Positions 46,758 to 56,938 are shown, numbered from the stretch's first letter. The stretch: 64,000 nucleotides of DNA from Parastagonospora avenae f. sp. tritici 18332-5 (GCA_022559985.1 JAFJTR010000003.1:620001-684000), one strand, 5' to 3'. Notes: generated by a model not told the origin, from the sequence alone. A program made the numbers and translations.

Positions 46758-47708
46758 ATGGCTGGAAGAGCACTTTGCATTCTAGGTTGCGGTATGTTAT
46801 ACCCCTTGCTTGAACACTTCAGTGGCTGATGGTCAACAGGAAACCTTGGGACACCAATTCTGAAAAGTCTGTTGGAATCACCAGAGGACTCGAAAGCACA
46901 CTTCTCCAAATACATTGCCTGTGTCCACAGTGAATCGTCAGAGCAAAAGCTATCATCACTATTCTCCAAGCACAAAGAGTCCGGAAAAGTACTTATTTCA
47001 CGAGGCAACAATGTCAAAGCCATCCAGGACTCCGACATCGTCATTCTCGGCGTCGACCCTTCCACCATTGAAGCCACACTCAAGCAAGACGGCATCGTCG
47101 CAGCGCTCAAAGGGAAACTCATTATCAGCGTCGCAGCCGGCTGGTCGCGAGAAAATCTCGAAGCACTCGTCTCTGCCAACTCGTCAAATGAAAAAGACCG
47201 GACATGGGTCCTTCGTACGCTTCCCAACGTGTGCGCACAAGTATCCCAATCCCTTACCGCGATCGAAGATCCAGCTCCAGACTTTCCCCCAGAACACATG
47301 GAGATTGCCGACGCCATATTCTCCCAAGTCGGAAAAGCAGTACATATAGCTCCTCGCCTGATGAATGCCACGACTGCTGTGGGCGGCTCAACGCCCGCGT
47401 TCTGGGCTGTGATTTGCGACGCGCTGATTGATGCGGCGGTTGCAGTGGGACTGCCGAGGCCGATGGCGCAAGCGCAAATTTATCAGAGTATGAGGGGTAG
47501 CGCGGAGATGTTGCAGAGTGGTGTGCATCCTGGGTTATTGAAAGATCAGGGGACAAGTTCGGAAGGTTGCACGATTGGCGGGTTGATGGTATTGGAAGAG
47601 GCGGGTGTTAGAGGCCATCTGGGACGGGCGCTGAGGGAGGCAGTCACGATCGCGAGGTTGATGGAGAGTGGAAAGGAAGACTTGCATGTGAATGATACGC
47701 GGCAGTAG
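46758..47708 (+). CDS. PRO3: Pyrroline-5-carboxylate reductase
   Basis: Two exons, 46758-46791 and 46840-47708, 300 aa. The splice restores the NADPH loop ALCILGCGNLGTPIL (GxGxxG). Other marks are DSDIVILGVDPSTIEATL, LIISVAAGWS, RTLPNVCAQVSQSLTAI, and the C-terminal catalytic domain ATTAVGGSTPAFWAVICDALIDAAV, then MLQSGVHPGLLKDQGTSSEGCTIGG, read as the P5CR signature. The enzyme reduces P5C to proline, the last step of proline synthesis, in the cytosol. Fungi often have more than one copy, so a specialised paralogue is possible; the gene being next to PRODH favours a linked role in proline/P5C balance or a catabolic cluster. Confidence 0.94.
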
Positions 47709-48117
47709 TCAGAGAAGACTCCATCGATGCTAATAACAATTTACTTTGTGTTAAATCTTGCATTGCCGTGTTCATTGTTTACGAATGAAAAGGAGTAACT
47801 GAAAACTTCTCCGGTCTCTAGTATACAAGGTTTCCATCCGCACAGTATAAACCATCTCGGCTCAAGTTAACAGGAAGTACAACGTTCCCTTCAACTGACA
47901 CTAGATGCTGTCCAGAAAAGCGTTTGCTCCTTTATTAGTTATGAATCCAGCTGCTCAAGGTGCATCACCTTTCTTGCGAGGCCAATACTTCTTCGAGAAT
48001 TGTGCGATAGCATTCCCTTGGACTAGGCGGGTCTCTCCATTTGGGGCGATTCGAGACACCATCAAGTCATCTGAAACAATGCGCGAGACAATTACCTCCA
48101 GATCTTCTCGAACCTTT
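47709..48117. other. Intergenic region
   Basis: About 410 bases between the P5CR stop and the stop of a doubtful minus-strand gene. No feature is recognised. Confidence 0.4.
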
Positions 48118-48573
48118 CTATATCGTCCCACGAAAGGAATTATCCGGTATTATCCGGTATTGTCCGATGTAGAACCCAACTTTGTGTCGATAGATGCCTT
48201 GATGCTGGGAGAACATTCGCAAAAGACATAGGATGCAACTCGGATCGACACCGAGCTTTCTGCTCGGAACGATGGCGTGGTCCGAGATGTTTGAAATTGT
48301 GTCAAGACTGATCAGGCTGATCTGATTCCTGACCACGTTGTTAGAAGCATCGTTGATAATTTCTGCAAGTTCTAGAAAGTCATCGCGGTCACTTGCCGAA
48401 AGTGCAGTCGCCATGCCAGAAGGCAAGGCTTTGAAAAGGGCGTCGGTGTCGACCTTGTATGCATATACCACCGAGTCGATCAGAAAGCGACGCAAGCGAG
48501 CCTCGGTCTCGATGGACGTATATTTGCGCTGCTCAAGAGGGATGCGCGTGTAGGATGGGGGTGGAGTAGGCAT
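48118..48573 (-). CDS. Hypothetical protein, doubtful
   Basis: An open frame of 151 codons from an ATG at 48573 (in-frame start at 48669 also possible). The first half looks like real protein: a Pro-rich start (MPTPPPSYTRIPLEQR), then LRRFLIDSVVYAYKVDTDALFKALP and DRDDFLELAEIINDASNN, helices with natural spacing. I recognise no family, signal peptide or membrane segment. The last 40 residues look less natural and include a small repeat in the DNA (TATCCGGTAT twice near 48150), so the true end may differ or an intron may be present. It could be an orphan gene or a chance frame. Confidence 0.35.
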   Translation of the reverse strand: MPTPPPSYTRIPLEQRKYTSIETEARLRRFLIDSVVYAYKVDTDALFKALPSGMATALSASDRDDFLELAEIINDASNNVVRNQISLISLDTISNISDHAIVPSRKLGVDPSCILCLLRMFSQHQGIYRHKVGFYIGQYRIIPDNSFRGTI

Positions 48574-48669
48574 ATTTGTATCTTGAAATCCCGAGAAAGG
48601 GATGAGAGTTGTGGTGGCAGTATACAAACGTGATAAAAAAGTACGGGGTGCTTGTAGATTTTGAAACAT

Positions 48670-50053
48670 CAAGAGGCACTAGAGCGTGGTGTGTACCATG
48701 GTTGAAATTTGAGGCCATGAAATAACTCTCTCATTCCCGCTTAGTGGACAGAAATTCGCCAACTCAGCCACAAGACCGAAAGGACGCCACAAAGCCATGA
48801 GGGCATCCAGGATAGCTAAACACACGAGAGCAATATTCAAAGATCTTGATTCGCCTGGTGCAAGCACCGCAGAGAAAAGAACCATGTCGTCCGACAAATG
48901 TATGTCAATCAATCCGACTGAAAGCGCAACTAGCATGATTCAGGGTAGGGAAGATACCCAGGACATACCAACGCAAAACTTCTTGGAATGCTCTGGGCGC
49001 ATTTGATGCGAGCTGACAGGGACATGTAGTTACATTCACCAGTCACTCTCGACGAGAAGTGCAAACTGCGAGACATCCAGAGCAGACGCTCCCTTCAAAT
49101 GATTGCTGTGGGCCATTCTTCTATTTCTGAGGTGATGATACTGCGAGGACCTCCAGGCTATCTCAACACAACGACTCTGCCGACATACCAGAGGTAGTCA
49201 GGAATTTTTCCAACTCAGTGCCGGCGTTGCATTCACATTCTCCTACAGTCGTATATGACTTGCGAAGTCATGATAACTTAACTCTTCACATCTTACAATA
49301 CATACCGAACTGCATTCTGGCGTTATGGGCCGCCATAATGCACCGAAGATATCCGGGGTGGACGATCTGCTGTCAATGATAAAAGCTTGGACTTGAGCTT
49401 GAACTTGAACTTTACAATCCTTTCTGCATAGGTAATACATGCAATAGCTCATCACATGCACACTCCGTGAGATCTGCATTCGTAGAAGTGTTCGCGTTCC
49501 TTCTCTTACTCGACTCGTCTATGCCTATCTTGCAGCACTGATAGGTCACTGAAGGCACTCGGCATGCGCAATCCGCCCATGACAACGAAGCTTCGGACGC
49601 TGTTATTGGATGATGGCTTCTTTCACCGAGATCGGTATTGAGAGGAAAAGCTAGGTTCTGAGTATCGTGAAGGCAATCAGCCTGGCTAATGATTGAAGAG
49701 CTAACCACTTGAGAGTCCCAGACACATGATTGCTTACCTTGGAAGTCTTCAATGCGATCTCGCACGCTATGTTAGTGTTGCAATTGACCCAGGTAGGCTG
49801 ACACCAGGTGAGAACTTCCCCAGCTGCGACGTGAGTCACTGATAGATATGCTCAAGCAATTGAATGCCGCGAAGACCTCCAGGCTATGCGATCGGCTCAT
49901 GGAAGCTTCCAGTGCCCACGTGATATCGGAACGCCTGCAGTCCGTGCCCCCGTCGTCGCTGCCCTCGTCGTCGCTGCCCTCACCTCGCAAACACGACCAA
50001 GCCACACAACAACACGCACCCCACTCGACACAGACCATCCCGCCGTCAAGCTC
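48670..50053. other. Intergenic region and 5' UTR of zinc-finger gene
   Basis: About 1.4 kb. The motif GACCTCCAGGCT occurs at 49148-49159 and 49874-49885, and a close form recurs downstream of the zinc-finger gene. From 49886 there is an open frame continuous with the zinc-finger gene, but its first 56 codons are low in complexity (repeated GTCGTCGCTGCCCTC) and read more like 5' UTR. Confidence 0.4.
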
Positions 50054-52195
50054 ATGTCAGGAAAGCAGGTCATTCCGGGCTACCACTGCGGTATGTGTGA
50101 CCAGCGGTTCACCTCCAAAGGTGACCTCACTGCCCACACGCGAGGCCATGCAGACAACAAACCCGCTCCACTCAACTGTGCCGTATGCGGTTGGCCCTTT
50201 GAGGACTCCCTGTCACTGGAAGACCACAAGATAAAGAGTGGCCACGACAAGCCTCGTTTCACGTGCAACAACTGTGGCCAGGGCTTCGTGACGCCTCGAT
50301 TGCTGGAGGTCCACAAGAAACCACCGTATGGATGCTCCCAAGTTTCGACAGGTGGAGGCAGCAAGCCGGCTACAAAGGCTCCCGCACTTACATCCGTCAC
50401 TTGCGATCGGTGTGCGAAGACATTCAAAAACCGCCAAGAGCACGACAACCATCGCAGCTTCTCAACTGATGGACCGTGTGCCGATCACAACCACAAGTCA
50501 CCGCCTAAGAGCCGCGTGACCAATCGCAACACGGACGCACCGAAGAAGAATCCGGTGGGCGAGGTTCTGGGCTATCCATCGTCGGATGGAGAAGATGCAG
50601 TTGCTGGCAACACCACTGTGACAGCTCCGTCTGACCTGAGTGCAGACGATATTTGGTGCGCACAGTGCCGAACCCGCTTCAAATCGTATGCCCAACATAC
50701 TGCTCACACTCTGTGGTGTGTCACCAAGCATGGTCCGCCCAAGGATGCGGCTCCAAGCAAGGTCTCTGCCCGATCGCCCTCTGAAGCCATCCAGCCTCAA
50801 GTATCATCTGCTCGCCAACCAGCAAGCCAGGCGAACAACGATCGTGCCACATCGCAGCAAGCTGGTCCAAGTGCTACATTCCCCTGCAAGGTCACTGGTT
50901 GTGTGAGGACCTGCCTGTCCGAAGCCGGCCTCAAGCAGCATAAAATCGATGCACACGGTATCGGAGGCAGAGGCTTGGATCTGGCTGGGAAGGACTCCTG
51001 GATGCTCAATCAGCGTTCACGTGAACAGATGAAACAGGATGGTCTTCTCCACACACCTCCATCAGGTCCTGCCCGAGGTGGTCGTGGGGGTGCTCGAGGA
51101 GGTGCTCGAGGAGGTCGACCTCCGCCACCTCCCGCTCCTAGAGCCGGCCAGCATTTCACTCCTGCTCCTGTCCCTGCGTTCGGTACGCCTCCTGGTCAGC
51201 AGATGCCTCCCCCTCAGCGACCACGTAACCAGTTGCCCGTACAACAGCCTATGCAAGCGTCGCGCCAGGAAAGATATTCCGTCCGTCACGTTGGAGGTGT
51301 CTTCGAGATGGAACAAGCCAAGCATATCCAAGGCAAGATTCTGCGCCTGCTGATCCAGTCCGATATCTTCATTCAGAATGATGGCAAAATGAGCGTCTGC
51401 GGCATCGAATGGATTCGCATAAGCGTCGACAAGCAGCCCGAGGTCCCCCCCATGTTCGAAGGCATGTGCCACCTGCCCAAGATCCTCCAGGGCGAGTACC
51501 TTCCGCCCCCAAATACCTTCAAGTCCGATTATCAGCTCCAGTATCCAGCATCCGAGTTCGAGCCGACCCCCGCTCGTGATCGTAACAGGCCTGGCCTTGG
51601 AGTCGTCGCTATTGCATGTAGCAAAGTCGTACTTGCCAGCGGCCTTGAGGAGGCCGTCAAAATCGCCGCGGTCGACGTTATTACGTGCCGCATCCTCATG
51701 AACCACCTCGTCTGCACTGACGGAACCGCCCGGGTCAAGAACTGGCGCTCCAATGAGACTGGCTTGTTCAGCTGGGACGATATGGAGCAGGCTCGTAAGC
51801 AGGGATACAAGGTCTTCAAGGGCTGGTCTGCTGCGCGCTCCGCGCTTTTCAAGTTCATGGACAAAGACACCATCATTCTTGGTCACAACTTGCGTTCAGA
51901 CCTCGATTGCCTTCGAATGGTCCACGGTCGCGCTGTCGATATCGCCAAGGTCGCCGAGAAGGCAGCTAAAGGCCCTCTTTCGAAGCCACAATTGAGTCTG
52001 GATAGCCTTTGTAGCGATTTCGCGGAAGCTGTTCTCAAGAGCGATCCAGAACATGGTCGCGATATGCTCATGAACGCGTTCGCGGTGCGTGAAATGGGAC
52101 TTTGGCTTCTGAAGAACAAGGAGGATTTCGAGAAGAAGATTCGCCAAAAGAGCTCAGACTACCAGCGCATCATGCCGCGCACTGCGGTAGCTTAG
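50054..52195 (+). CDS. C2H2 zinc-finger protein with DEDD (REX4/ISG20-like) exonuclease fold
   Basis: One exon of 713 codons; an in-frame ATG at 49886 would add 56 residues. Six C2H2-like fingers are visible: YHCGMCDQRF..H..H, LNCAVCGWPF, FTCNNCGQGF, VTCDRCAKTF, IWCAQCRTRF and FPCKVTGCVRTC, spanning residues about 12-300. An RGG/Pro-rich spacer follows (residues about 340-360). The C-terminal 280 residues follow the REX4/ISG20 exonuclease: GVVAIACSKVV at the place of the exo I line (LALDCEMV), IAAVDVI, then TIILGHNLRSDLDCLRM (exo II), AVDIAKVA, and LDSLC. The exo I Asp and Glu are replaced by Ala and Ser, and the exo III His-Asp pattern is altered. It is probably an RNA-binding protein with a dead nuclease domain. 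The start choice is inference. Confidence 0.85.
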   Translation: MSGKQVIPGYHCGMCDQRFTSKGDLTAHTRGHADNKPAPLNCAVCGWPFEDSLSLEDHKIKSGHDKPRFTCNNCGQGFVTPRLLEVHKKPPYGCSQVSTGGGSKPATKAPALTSVTCDRCAKTFKNRQEHDNHRSFSTDGPCADHNHKSPPKSRVTNRNTDAPKKNPVGEVLGYPSSDGEDAVAGNTTVTAPSDLSADDIWCAQCRTRFKSYAQHTAHTLWCVTKHGPPKDAAPSKVSARSPSEAIQPQVSSARQPASQANNDRATSQQAGPSATFPCKVTGCVRTCLSEAGLKQHKIDAHGIGGRGLDLAGKDSWMLNQRSREQMKQDGLLHTPPSGPARGGRGGARGGARGGRPPPPPAPRAGQHFTPAPVPAFGTPPGQQMPPPQRPRNQLPVQQPMQASRQERYSVRHVGGVFEMEQAKHIQGKILRLLIQSDIFIQNDGKMSVCGIEWIRISVDKQPEVPPMFEGMCHLPKILQGEYLPPPNTFKSDYQLQYPASEFEPTPARDRNRPGLGVVAIACSKVVLASGLEEAVKIAAVDVITCRILMNHLVCTDGTARVKNWRSNETGLFSWDDMEQARKQGYKVFKGWSAARSALFKFMDKDTIILGHNLRSDLDCLRMVHGRAVDIAKVAEKAAKGPLSKPQLSLDSLCSDFAEAVLKSDPEHGRDMLMNAFAVREMGLWLLKNKEDFEKKIRQKSSDYQRIMPRTAVA

Positions 52196-52796
52196 CTGAG
52201 TTGGGGGCATGCATGTAAAATAATTGATAGCTTGGTAACATGAATGAAACGCGTTGGTACTCTGAAGCTGTTCAGGCTCCTCAATCGTGACTTGACTACT
52301 TACTTGGTCAAACTGTACTGGAGCTATACAGGCTCTTCAATCGTGTCTCCGGGACGTGCCTGCGCCAGCCATCATATGTGAGTCGATTTCGCAACTTGAG
52401 TGTCTCTGGCAGATTTTGAGACAAGCATAATGATCGGATTGCAACAAGCGCAGTACCATGGTTGATGTGATGAAGACCTCCGGGCTCCTAGATCGCGAAT
52501 TGAATACTTCTGCGTGTCAGCCATTATATGTGAGTCGATTTCCCGGACTTGAGCGTTTCTGAGCGCTACCATGGCTGCAGTAATGATCCGCGTTGATCAG
52601 TCGCACTGTCAGTGTCGATATGCTGAAGTTTTCCAGGCTCCACGATGACTCCCCGGGGTATAAACTCACTCTAGCATTATAATGGCGTACAAATCACCAC
52701 TTCCCACCGTTCAGTCCGAAACCGACCTATGGAAATACCCCTCCCCTCTGCCTCCCACTCGCCAATCAACCCACTGACTCCCTCCAGCCCACCCTA
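52196..52796. repeat. Degenerate tandem repeat, unit about 150 bp
   Basis: The 600 bases between two converging genes contain imperfect copies of a unit near 150 bp. The string ATATGTGAGTCGATTTC occurs at 52374-52390 and again at 52526-52542, 152 bases apart. A second block, CAGGCTC or GGGCTC followed by an AATCG/AGATCG-like string, occurs near 52275, 52330, 52482 and 52635. No open frame is associated. Its role is unknown; it could be a decayed minisatellite. Confidence 0.55.
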
Positions 52797-53609
52797 TCAC
52801 TTCTTCGACGCCTCCTCCTTCTCCACAACATCCACCACAAACGCGCCCCCCAGCAATATCGCCGGCTCCTCAATCCTATGATGTTCATAACTCAGCGTAC
52901 CCACCCCGCCCGCCTCGAGTATCAACCCCGGATTCTCCTCCAACCGCTTCCCCACCCACCTTGCCGCAAATGCACGCAAAACATGTCCATGCGCAACGAT
53001 CAACACATCATTCGGCCCACCTTTCCCCTTCCCAAACGTGTCCCTGTGGAAATTCTCCCGCAGCTCCGCAATCAGCGCGTCGAGGCGCGCCGTGACGTCC
53101 TCGGGGCTCTCGCCACCCTCGCACCCGTCGCGCCAAATGTCCCAGTCCTCATTGAGACCGCGCGACTTGCGCGACGCCCGGATCTGAGCGGACGTCAGGC
53201 CCTCGTAGTCGCCGTAGTCCCACTCGCGGACAGCTTCGGTGACTTGCATGTGTGCGTTTGTGCGGGGGTCGAGGGGCGCGGGAGCGTCGGGGGCCCAGGG
53301 GAAGCGGTCGCGGCAGCCGAGGGAGAGGAGTTGGAGGGTTTTTTGGGCGCGGGTGCGCGGGGAGACGTAGCTTGTGTGAGCGTCAGAGATGGGTGTGGGG
53401 GATGGGAAGGGGAGGGAAGGGGGAAATTACATGTGTGCGAGGTTGCTGGGGACGATGAGGCGGTCGGAGCCGACGAGGGCTTTGCCTGTGGCGCGGATGC
53501 GCGACTCGCCGTTGGCGGTGAGGGGGATGTCGGATGTGCCTGTGTGCCGGCCGTTGAGGGACCATTCGGTTTCGCCGTGGCGGATTATGAAGACGCGGGG
53601 ATCGGGCAT
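52797..53609 (-). CDS. Histidine phosphatase superfamily, sedoheptulose-1,7-bisphosphatase (SHB17)-like
   Basis: Two exons, 53609-53431 and 53370-52797, 250 aa. The N-terminal phosphohistidine motif is FIIRHGETEWSLNGRHTG, with the RHG catalytic His. Next are YVSPRTRAQKTLQLL, the acid stretch EWDYGDYEGLT with the proton-donor Glu, and the second His motif VLIVAHGHVLRAFAARW. These fit the branch of yeast Shb17, which feeds the riboneogenesis side of the pentose phosphate pathway, better than glycolytic phosphoglycerate mutase. A general phosphatase role is possible. The join after LAHI restores SPRTRAQ. It converges with the zinc-finger gene. Confidence 0.88.
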
Positions 53610-54116
53610 TGCGGGAAGTGAAGTGTAGTCAAATTGTGAAGGAAGTGGATTGGCAGAGGTGAAAGCAATTGATCAAACAGGTGATTCGGAAACTAGAAGA
53701 AAGGAAGAGGTCTAAGAAAAGGCAACGGCATAAAGCGGAAACTCGTAGTTTAGCTATGTATGACGTCCTTACGCGCACGTAAATAAATGTTTAGTTTGGT
53801 GGGGTAGCTCCGAATGGTTCCTGGTTGCTGCCCCACTGCACATGCGGCTGAAACTCCGCAGGCATAGTCAGCATTCGTCATCGAATGTAATGGTTGACAA
53901 AGACTAGATTCCAAGACTGTGATGACTGAGATGGAAATAGCAGAGGAATCGCTCAAAAAGATGACAGAAAGCAAAGTTGAGTATGAGAAAATTGTTGGGC
54001 CATACTGGCTGTGGATTGAAACTCAAGCCCTCTTGTCATACGTATTCTTGCTTCGAAGTGTATAACTCATTCTCTCATCGTGCCTGGCTGTGCTCTCGCC
54101 TTTTAGCGGGCCACTC
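53610..54116. other. Intergenic region
   Basis: About 500 bases between the SHB17-like start and the CBM1 gene stop, both on the minus strand. It should hold the SHB17-like promoter. Nothing else is recognised. Confidence 0.45.
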
Positions 54117-54708
54117 TCACGAGCCATCATCTGCAACACACTGGTAGTACCATTCTGTACCACATTAGCGTTGTCATAAACGTCGCACGAGTCCGTATCA
54201 ACATACCATTTTGCATCACACACTTTGCTCCCTTTACACAAACTGTGCACCCAGACCAAGGCTTGTCGTAGTCCCAGCCACCGCACTTGTAGAACAGCGG
54301 CACCGGACACCTGGTGCTGCTTGGTCCAGTTTCCTCACCAGTGGTAGTCTTGGTAGGTTGTTCAGGAACCTTCGATGAAGGCTTAATCGGTGTAGGCTGC
54401 AAGGAGGAATATTATTAACCATACACTTAAACCTATGAGTGCCAGCGGCTTACCTTTGTCGTTGTCGTCTTTGGCGGATCAGGCTTCTTTGATGAAGTGG
54501 GCTTAGCTGTGGGCTGTGGGGTTGAGCCATCGTCACAACGACCACCGATACATGTTATGATGTATGTTTGACGAGGCACAAGGGCGTGTTCATGTGCTGG
54601 TGCCTGGTAAGATTAATACGAGCTTTCTGCTATTGAGACTTGGATACGTACTGCGAAAGAGACAGCAAGGAGCGATGAGAGCAAGGCGTAGAGCGCGAAT
54701 AATTGCAT
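54117..54708 (-). CDS. Small secreted protein with C-terminal CBM1 (fungal cellulose-binding domain)
   Basis: Four exons: 54708-54652, 54603-54454, 54396-54207 and 54154-54117, 144 aa. The start is a signal peptide (MQLFALYALLSSLLAVSFAA). A Thr/Pro/Lys-rich linker (TAKPTSSKKPDPPKTTTTK and a second like it) leads to a CBM1: CPVPLFYKCGGWDYDKPWSGC, then CVKGAKC and, after the last splice, EWYYQCV. The aromatic residues and the four Cys spacing are those of fungal CBM1, with Tyr/Trp on the binding face. There is no catalytic domain, so it is a stand-alone binding protein, perhaps a wall or host-surface protein. The last exon codes only 12 residues, so automatic models may lose the CBM. Confidence 0.85.
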
Positions 54709-55730
54709 GATGACTTGCAAACACAGTCAAGAGATGTTGCGAGGGATCAAATCGTGAACTGATGTGATGAGCTGATGAGGAGGGCAGCACTCCACTTCTT
54801 ATACATCTTCTGTCTTGCTACGCTATTCCTACGCCCGCACGATGATTGGATAGTCGATGAAGACGTAGACGGGTCGACGTCTGAACCTCAGTGGTGTCGT
54901 GATAGATTAGCAGCTGGCTATTGCCAAGGCCAGATACGAAGTCGCCGAATCAATGGCTGCGTGGACATAGATTGTACTGCGAGTGCTGCTCCATCCGTAG
55001 TCCAGGTCGTGGTGAGCTTCGGCTTCGTTACCGGCAGACTGACCACCCAGCATATACAGCAGGCATAGGGGAGCGTGCTTCAAGGCCAGCAAGCCGGAAG
55101 GATTGCCAGGAGAAGTGTTTGAGCCGCAAACGAGAAGGCCTATAGAACGTTCTGTCTTATGCTTTGTTACTCCCACGCGATGTGATATTGGCACAGTAGA
55201 ACCCATTCCTACCAGGGACATCTCAGTAGCTCGTAGCTTGCCATGTCACGACTGCATTGCAGGGCCAATCCACCTGCTTACCGGCCTCTCTCAAACGAGA
55301 TATTGATGCTATTCTTGTGTGCTCTTGCATGGTCAATGAGCTTGTCTTTATCCGCAGATTGTTCTCGGCAGTATGGATGCGGAACCCTTGTTCGTGTCAC
55401 CGAACGATAGTTCGATGTCTGTCAGACTATTGCAGTAGGCCGCGGGAACAATGTATTGAGCGATATAACGATGCGTCGTAGTTGCAGACATTTGACCTGT
55501 TCGTGATATAGCCTCGCCAAGCGAATATACCGTCGACCACCGTCCGGGTGCGGATAAACGGGTAGAAGCAAAAGGAACGGCATGCTGGAAGCATCCAGAA
55601 CTTCGGGTGGTAGTTTTGGATCGGTGTAGGGGCAAGCGACGTATTCATACGGCCCGCGCAGCGTACAAAGCAACGCTGGATCAAGTCTGAGATGGGTCAC
55701 TCAGCTCATAGACAGACCCGCAGTCGTTCT
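54709..55730. other. Intergenic region
   Basis: About 1 kb between two minus-strand genes. It should hold the CBM1 gene promoter. Overlapping minus frames at 55348-55700 look faintly protein-like (Leu/Pro/Tyr-rich), but no family is recognised and no splice-linked extension was found. Confidence 0.4.
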
Positions 55731-56618
55731 TCACGCGACATTGCCGCCCAACAAGTCGCCCACACCAATCCATTTCCTGACCAGGTGGGCGCCTTGTGGC
55801 TTCAACTTCCTGTAGTACGCTTCCTCTTTGTCGAGAATCTCAAAGTTTCTCTTCTTGTACCAGTCCAAGCCCTCGTCGTTTGCCTCCCAAACATGCGCCG
55901 TGACACATCGGACGCTGTGCAGATCGACAGCTTTCTTGACGACGGCTTGTAGTAGGTGCATGGCGATGCCGTGTGACCGGTAAGGTGCGAGGATCCCAAT
56001 CGTGGAGATGTAAAGCTGCGAAGAGGGAAGCAGACGGCAGCGAATAGCGCCAACGAGACGCGGTGCTTCGGTTGCCACATCACTGCCACTAGCCTGTGAA
56101 GGTGATGAGTGCCAGAGTGCGACGATTGTGATGCTCAGATTGGGCTCAGCCATGGTTTCCTTGTAAAAGCTCTCAGGGTATGCGACGGGTAGCGTAAGAG
56201 CATTGAGGCGCTTGTAGTCGGGGAGGTGCTCGGCAGTGAGTGGCGCAATTTCAACATTTGACGGTAACGGACGAAGAGCGAACAGCTGTGTTATTGCGGG
56301 CTGTGGGCTAGGAAGCGCGACAGGTGTAGGGACTCGCGAAGTAGCAAGTGGCGTGACTGCATTGGACGAGCGGGGGCTCTTCTTGGATCTTGGCCGCGAC
56401 GGGGCTTGTAAGAAGTCGTCAGGTATGTCGTTCCAGTTGTCCATGGCCTTGGGTACAGGCGTACTGGAGGACAGGACGCGTGGAGGTGCTGAGGTCGACT
56501 TCGGAGGAGGGGGAGGCCTTTTGGCAGTCGGTGGCGCCACTGTGGGCGACTTCAACGCAAGCTCATTCGGTTTGGCAGCCTCTGGCTTCTTCAGCCAGCT
56601 TGATATAGACGACTGCAT
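55731..56618 (-). CDS. GNAT-family N-acetyltransferase with disordered N-terminal extension
   Basis: One exon, 295 aa. The C-terminal 160 residues are a GNAT domain of the NAA50/San type: VEIAPLTAEHLPDYKRL, LTLPVAYPESFYKE, YISTIGILAPYRSHGIAMHLL with the acetyl-CoA loop (RSHGIA), VTAHVWEANDEGLDWYKKRNFE. NAA50 acetylates protein N-termini and supports sister-chromatid cohesion in animals. The first 115 residues are disordered, Pro/Ser-rich and basic, and begin QSSISSWLKKP, which resembles a PCNA-interacting peptide (Q-x-x-I-x-x-aromatic-hydrophobic). NAA50 proteins normally lack such an extension. The fungal family role is not established. Confidence 0.85.
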   Translation of the reverse strand: MQSSISSWLKKPEAAKPNELALKSPTVAPPTAKRPPPPPKSTSAPPRVLSSSTPVPKAMDNWNDIPDDFLQAPSRPRSKKSPRSSNAVTPLATSRVPTPVALPSPQPAITQLFALRPLPSNVEIAPLTAEHLPDYKRLNALTLPVAYPESFYKETMAEPNLSITIVALWHSSPSQASGSDVATEAPRLVGAIRCRLLPSSQLYISTIGILAPYRSHGIAMHLLQAVVKKAVDLHSVRCVTAHVWEANDEGLDWYKKRNFEILDKEEAYYRKLKPQGAHLVRKWIGVGDLLGGNVA

Positions 56619-56938
56619 CTTCGCTCGTGGATAGCCGCAAGAGTCGAGGCGTAGTGTGCTGTGGTATGAGATGATTTGCTATATTCTGAAAGACGTTCCT
56701 GACTTTTCGTTTCCGGCCAACAATCCTCCTTTTGGTCTTATCTCCAGCATATATAGCAGGAGCGTGACTGCATTCCGCAGAGAAGCAACGTCGCGATAAC
56801 TTTGTGGTGTCTCGAACGCTCGCATGCCGATCGCTTCCCAAGCCGATTTAGCGCCATTTCGTCGGCCAAGCCGTGAGGTCCGACTTCTTGCAGCAACAGC
56901 ATCATCGCGCCGCATCCTGCCGTCACATCAACACAACA
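56619..56938. promoter_or_regulatory. Shared divergent promoter region of GNAT and MIC19 genes
   Basis: The 320 bases between two start codons must hold both promoters. No specific motif was identified. Confidence 0.45.

Noticed and set aside
51062..51886. Minus-strand frame of 274 codons opposite the zinc-finger gene
   Set aside because: Antisense shadow; the plus frame has clear C2H2 and exonuclease-like motifs.
55348..55700. Overlapping minus-strand frames upstream of the CBM1 gene
   Set aside because: Three frames are open at once and none has a recognisable motif.
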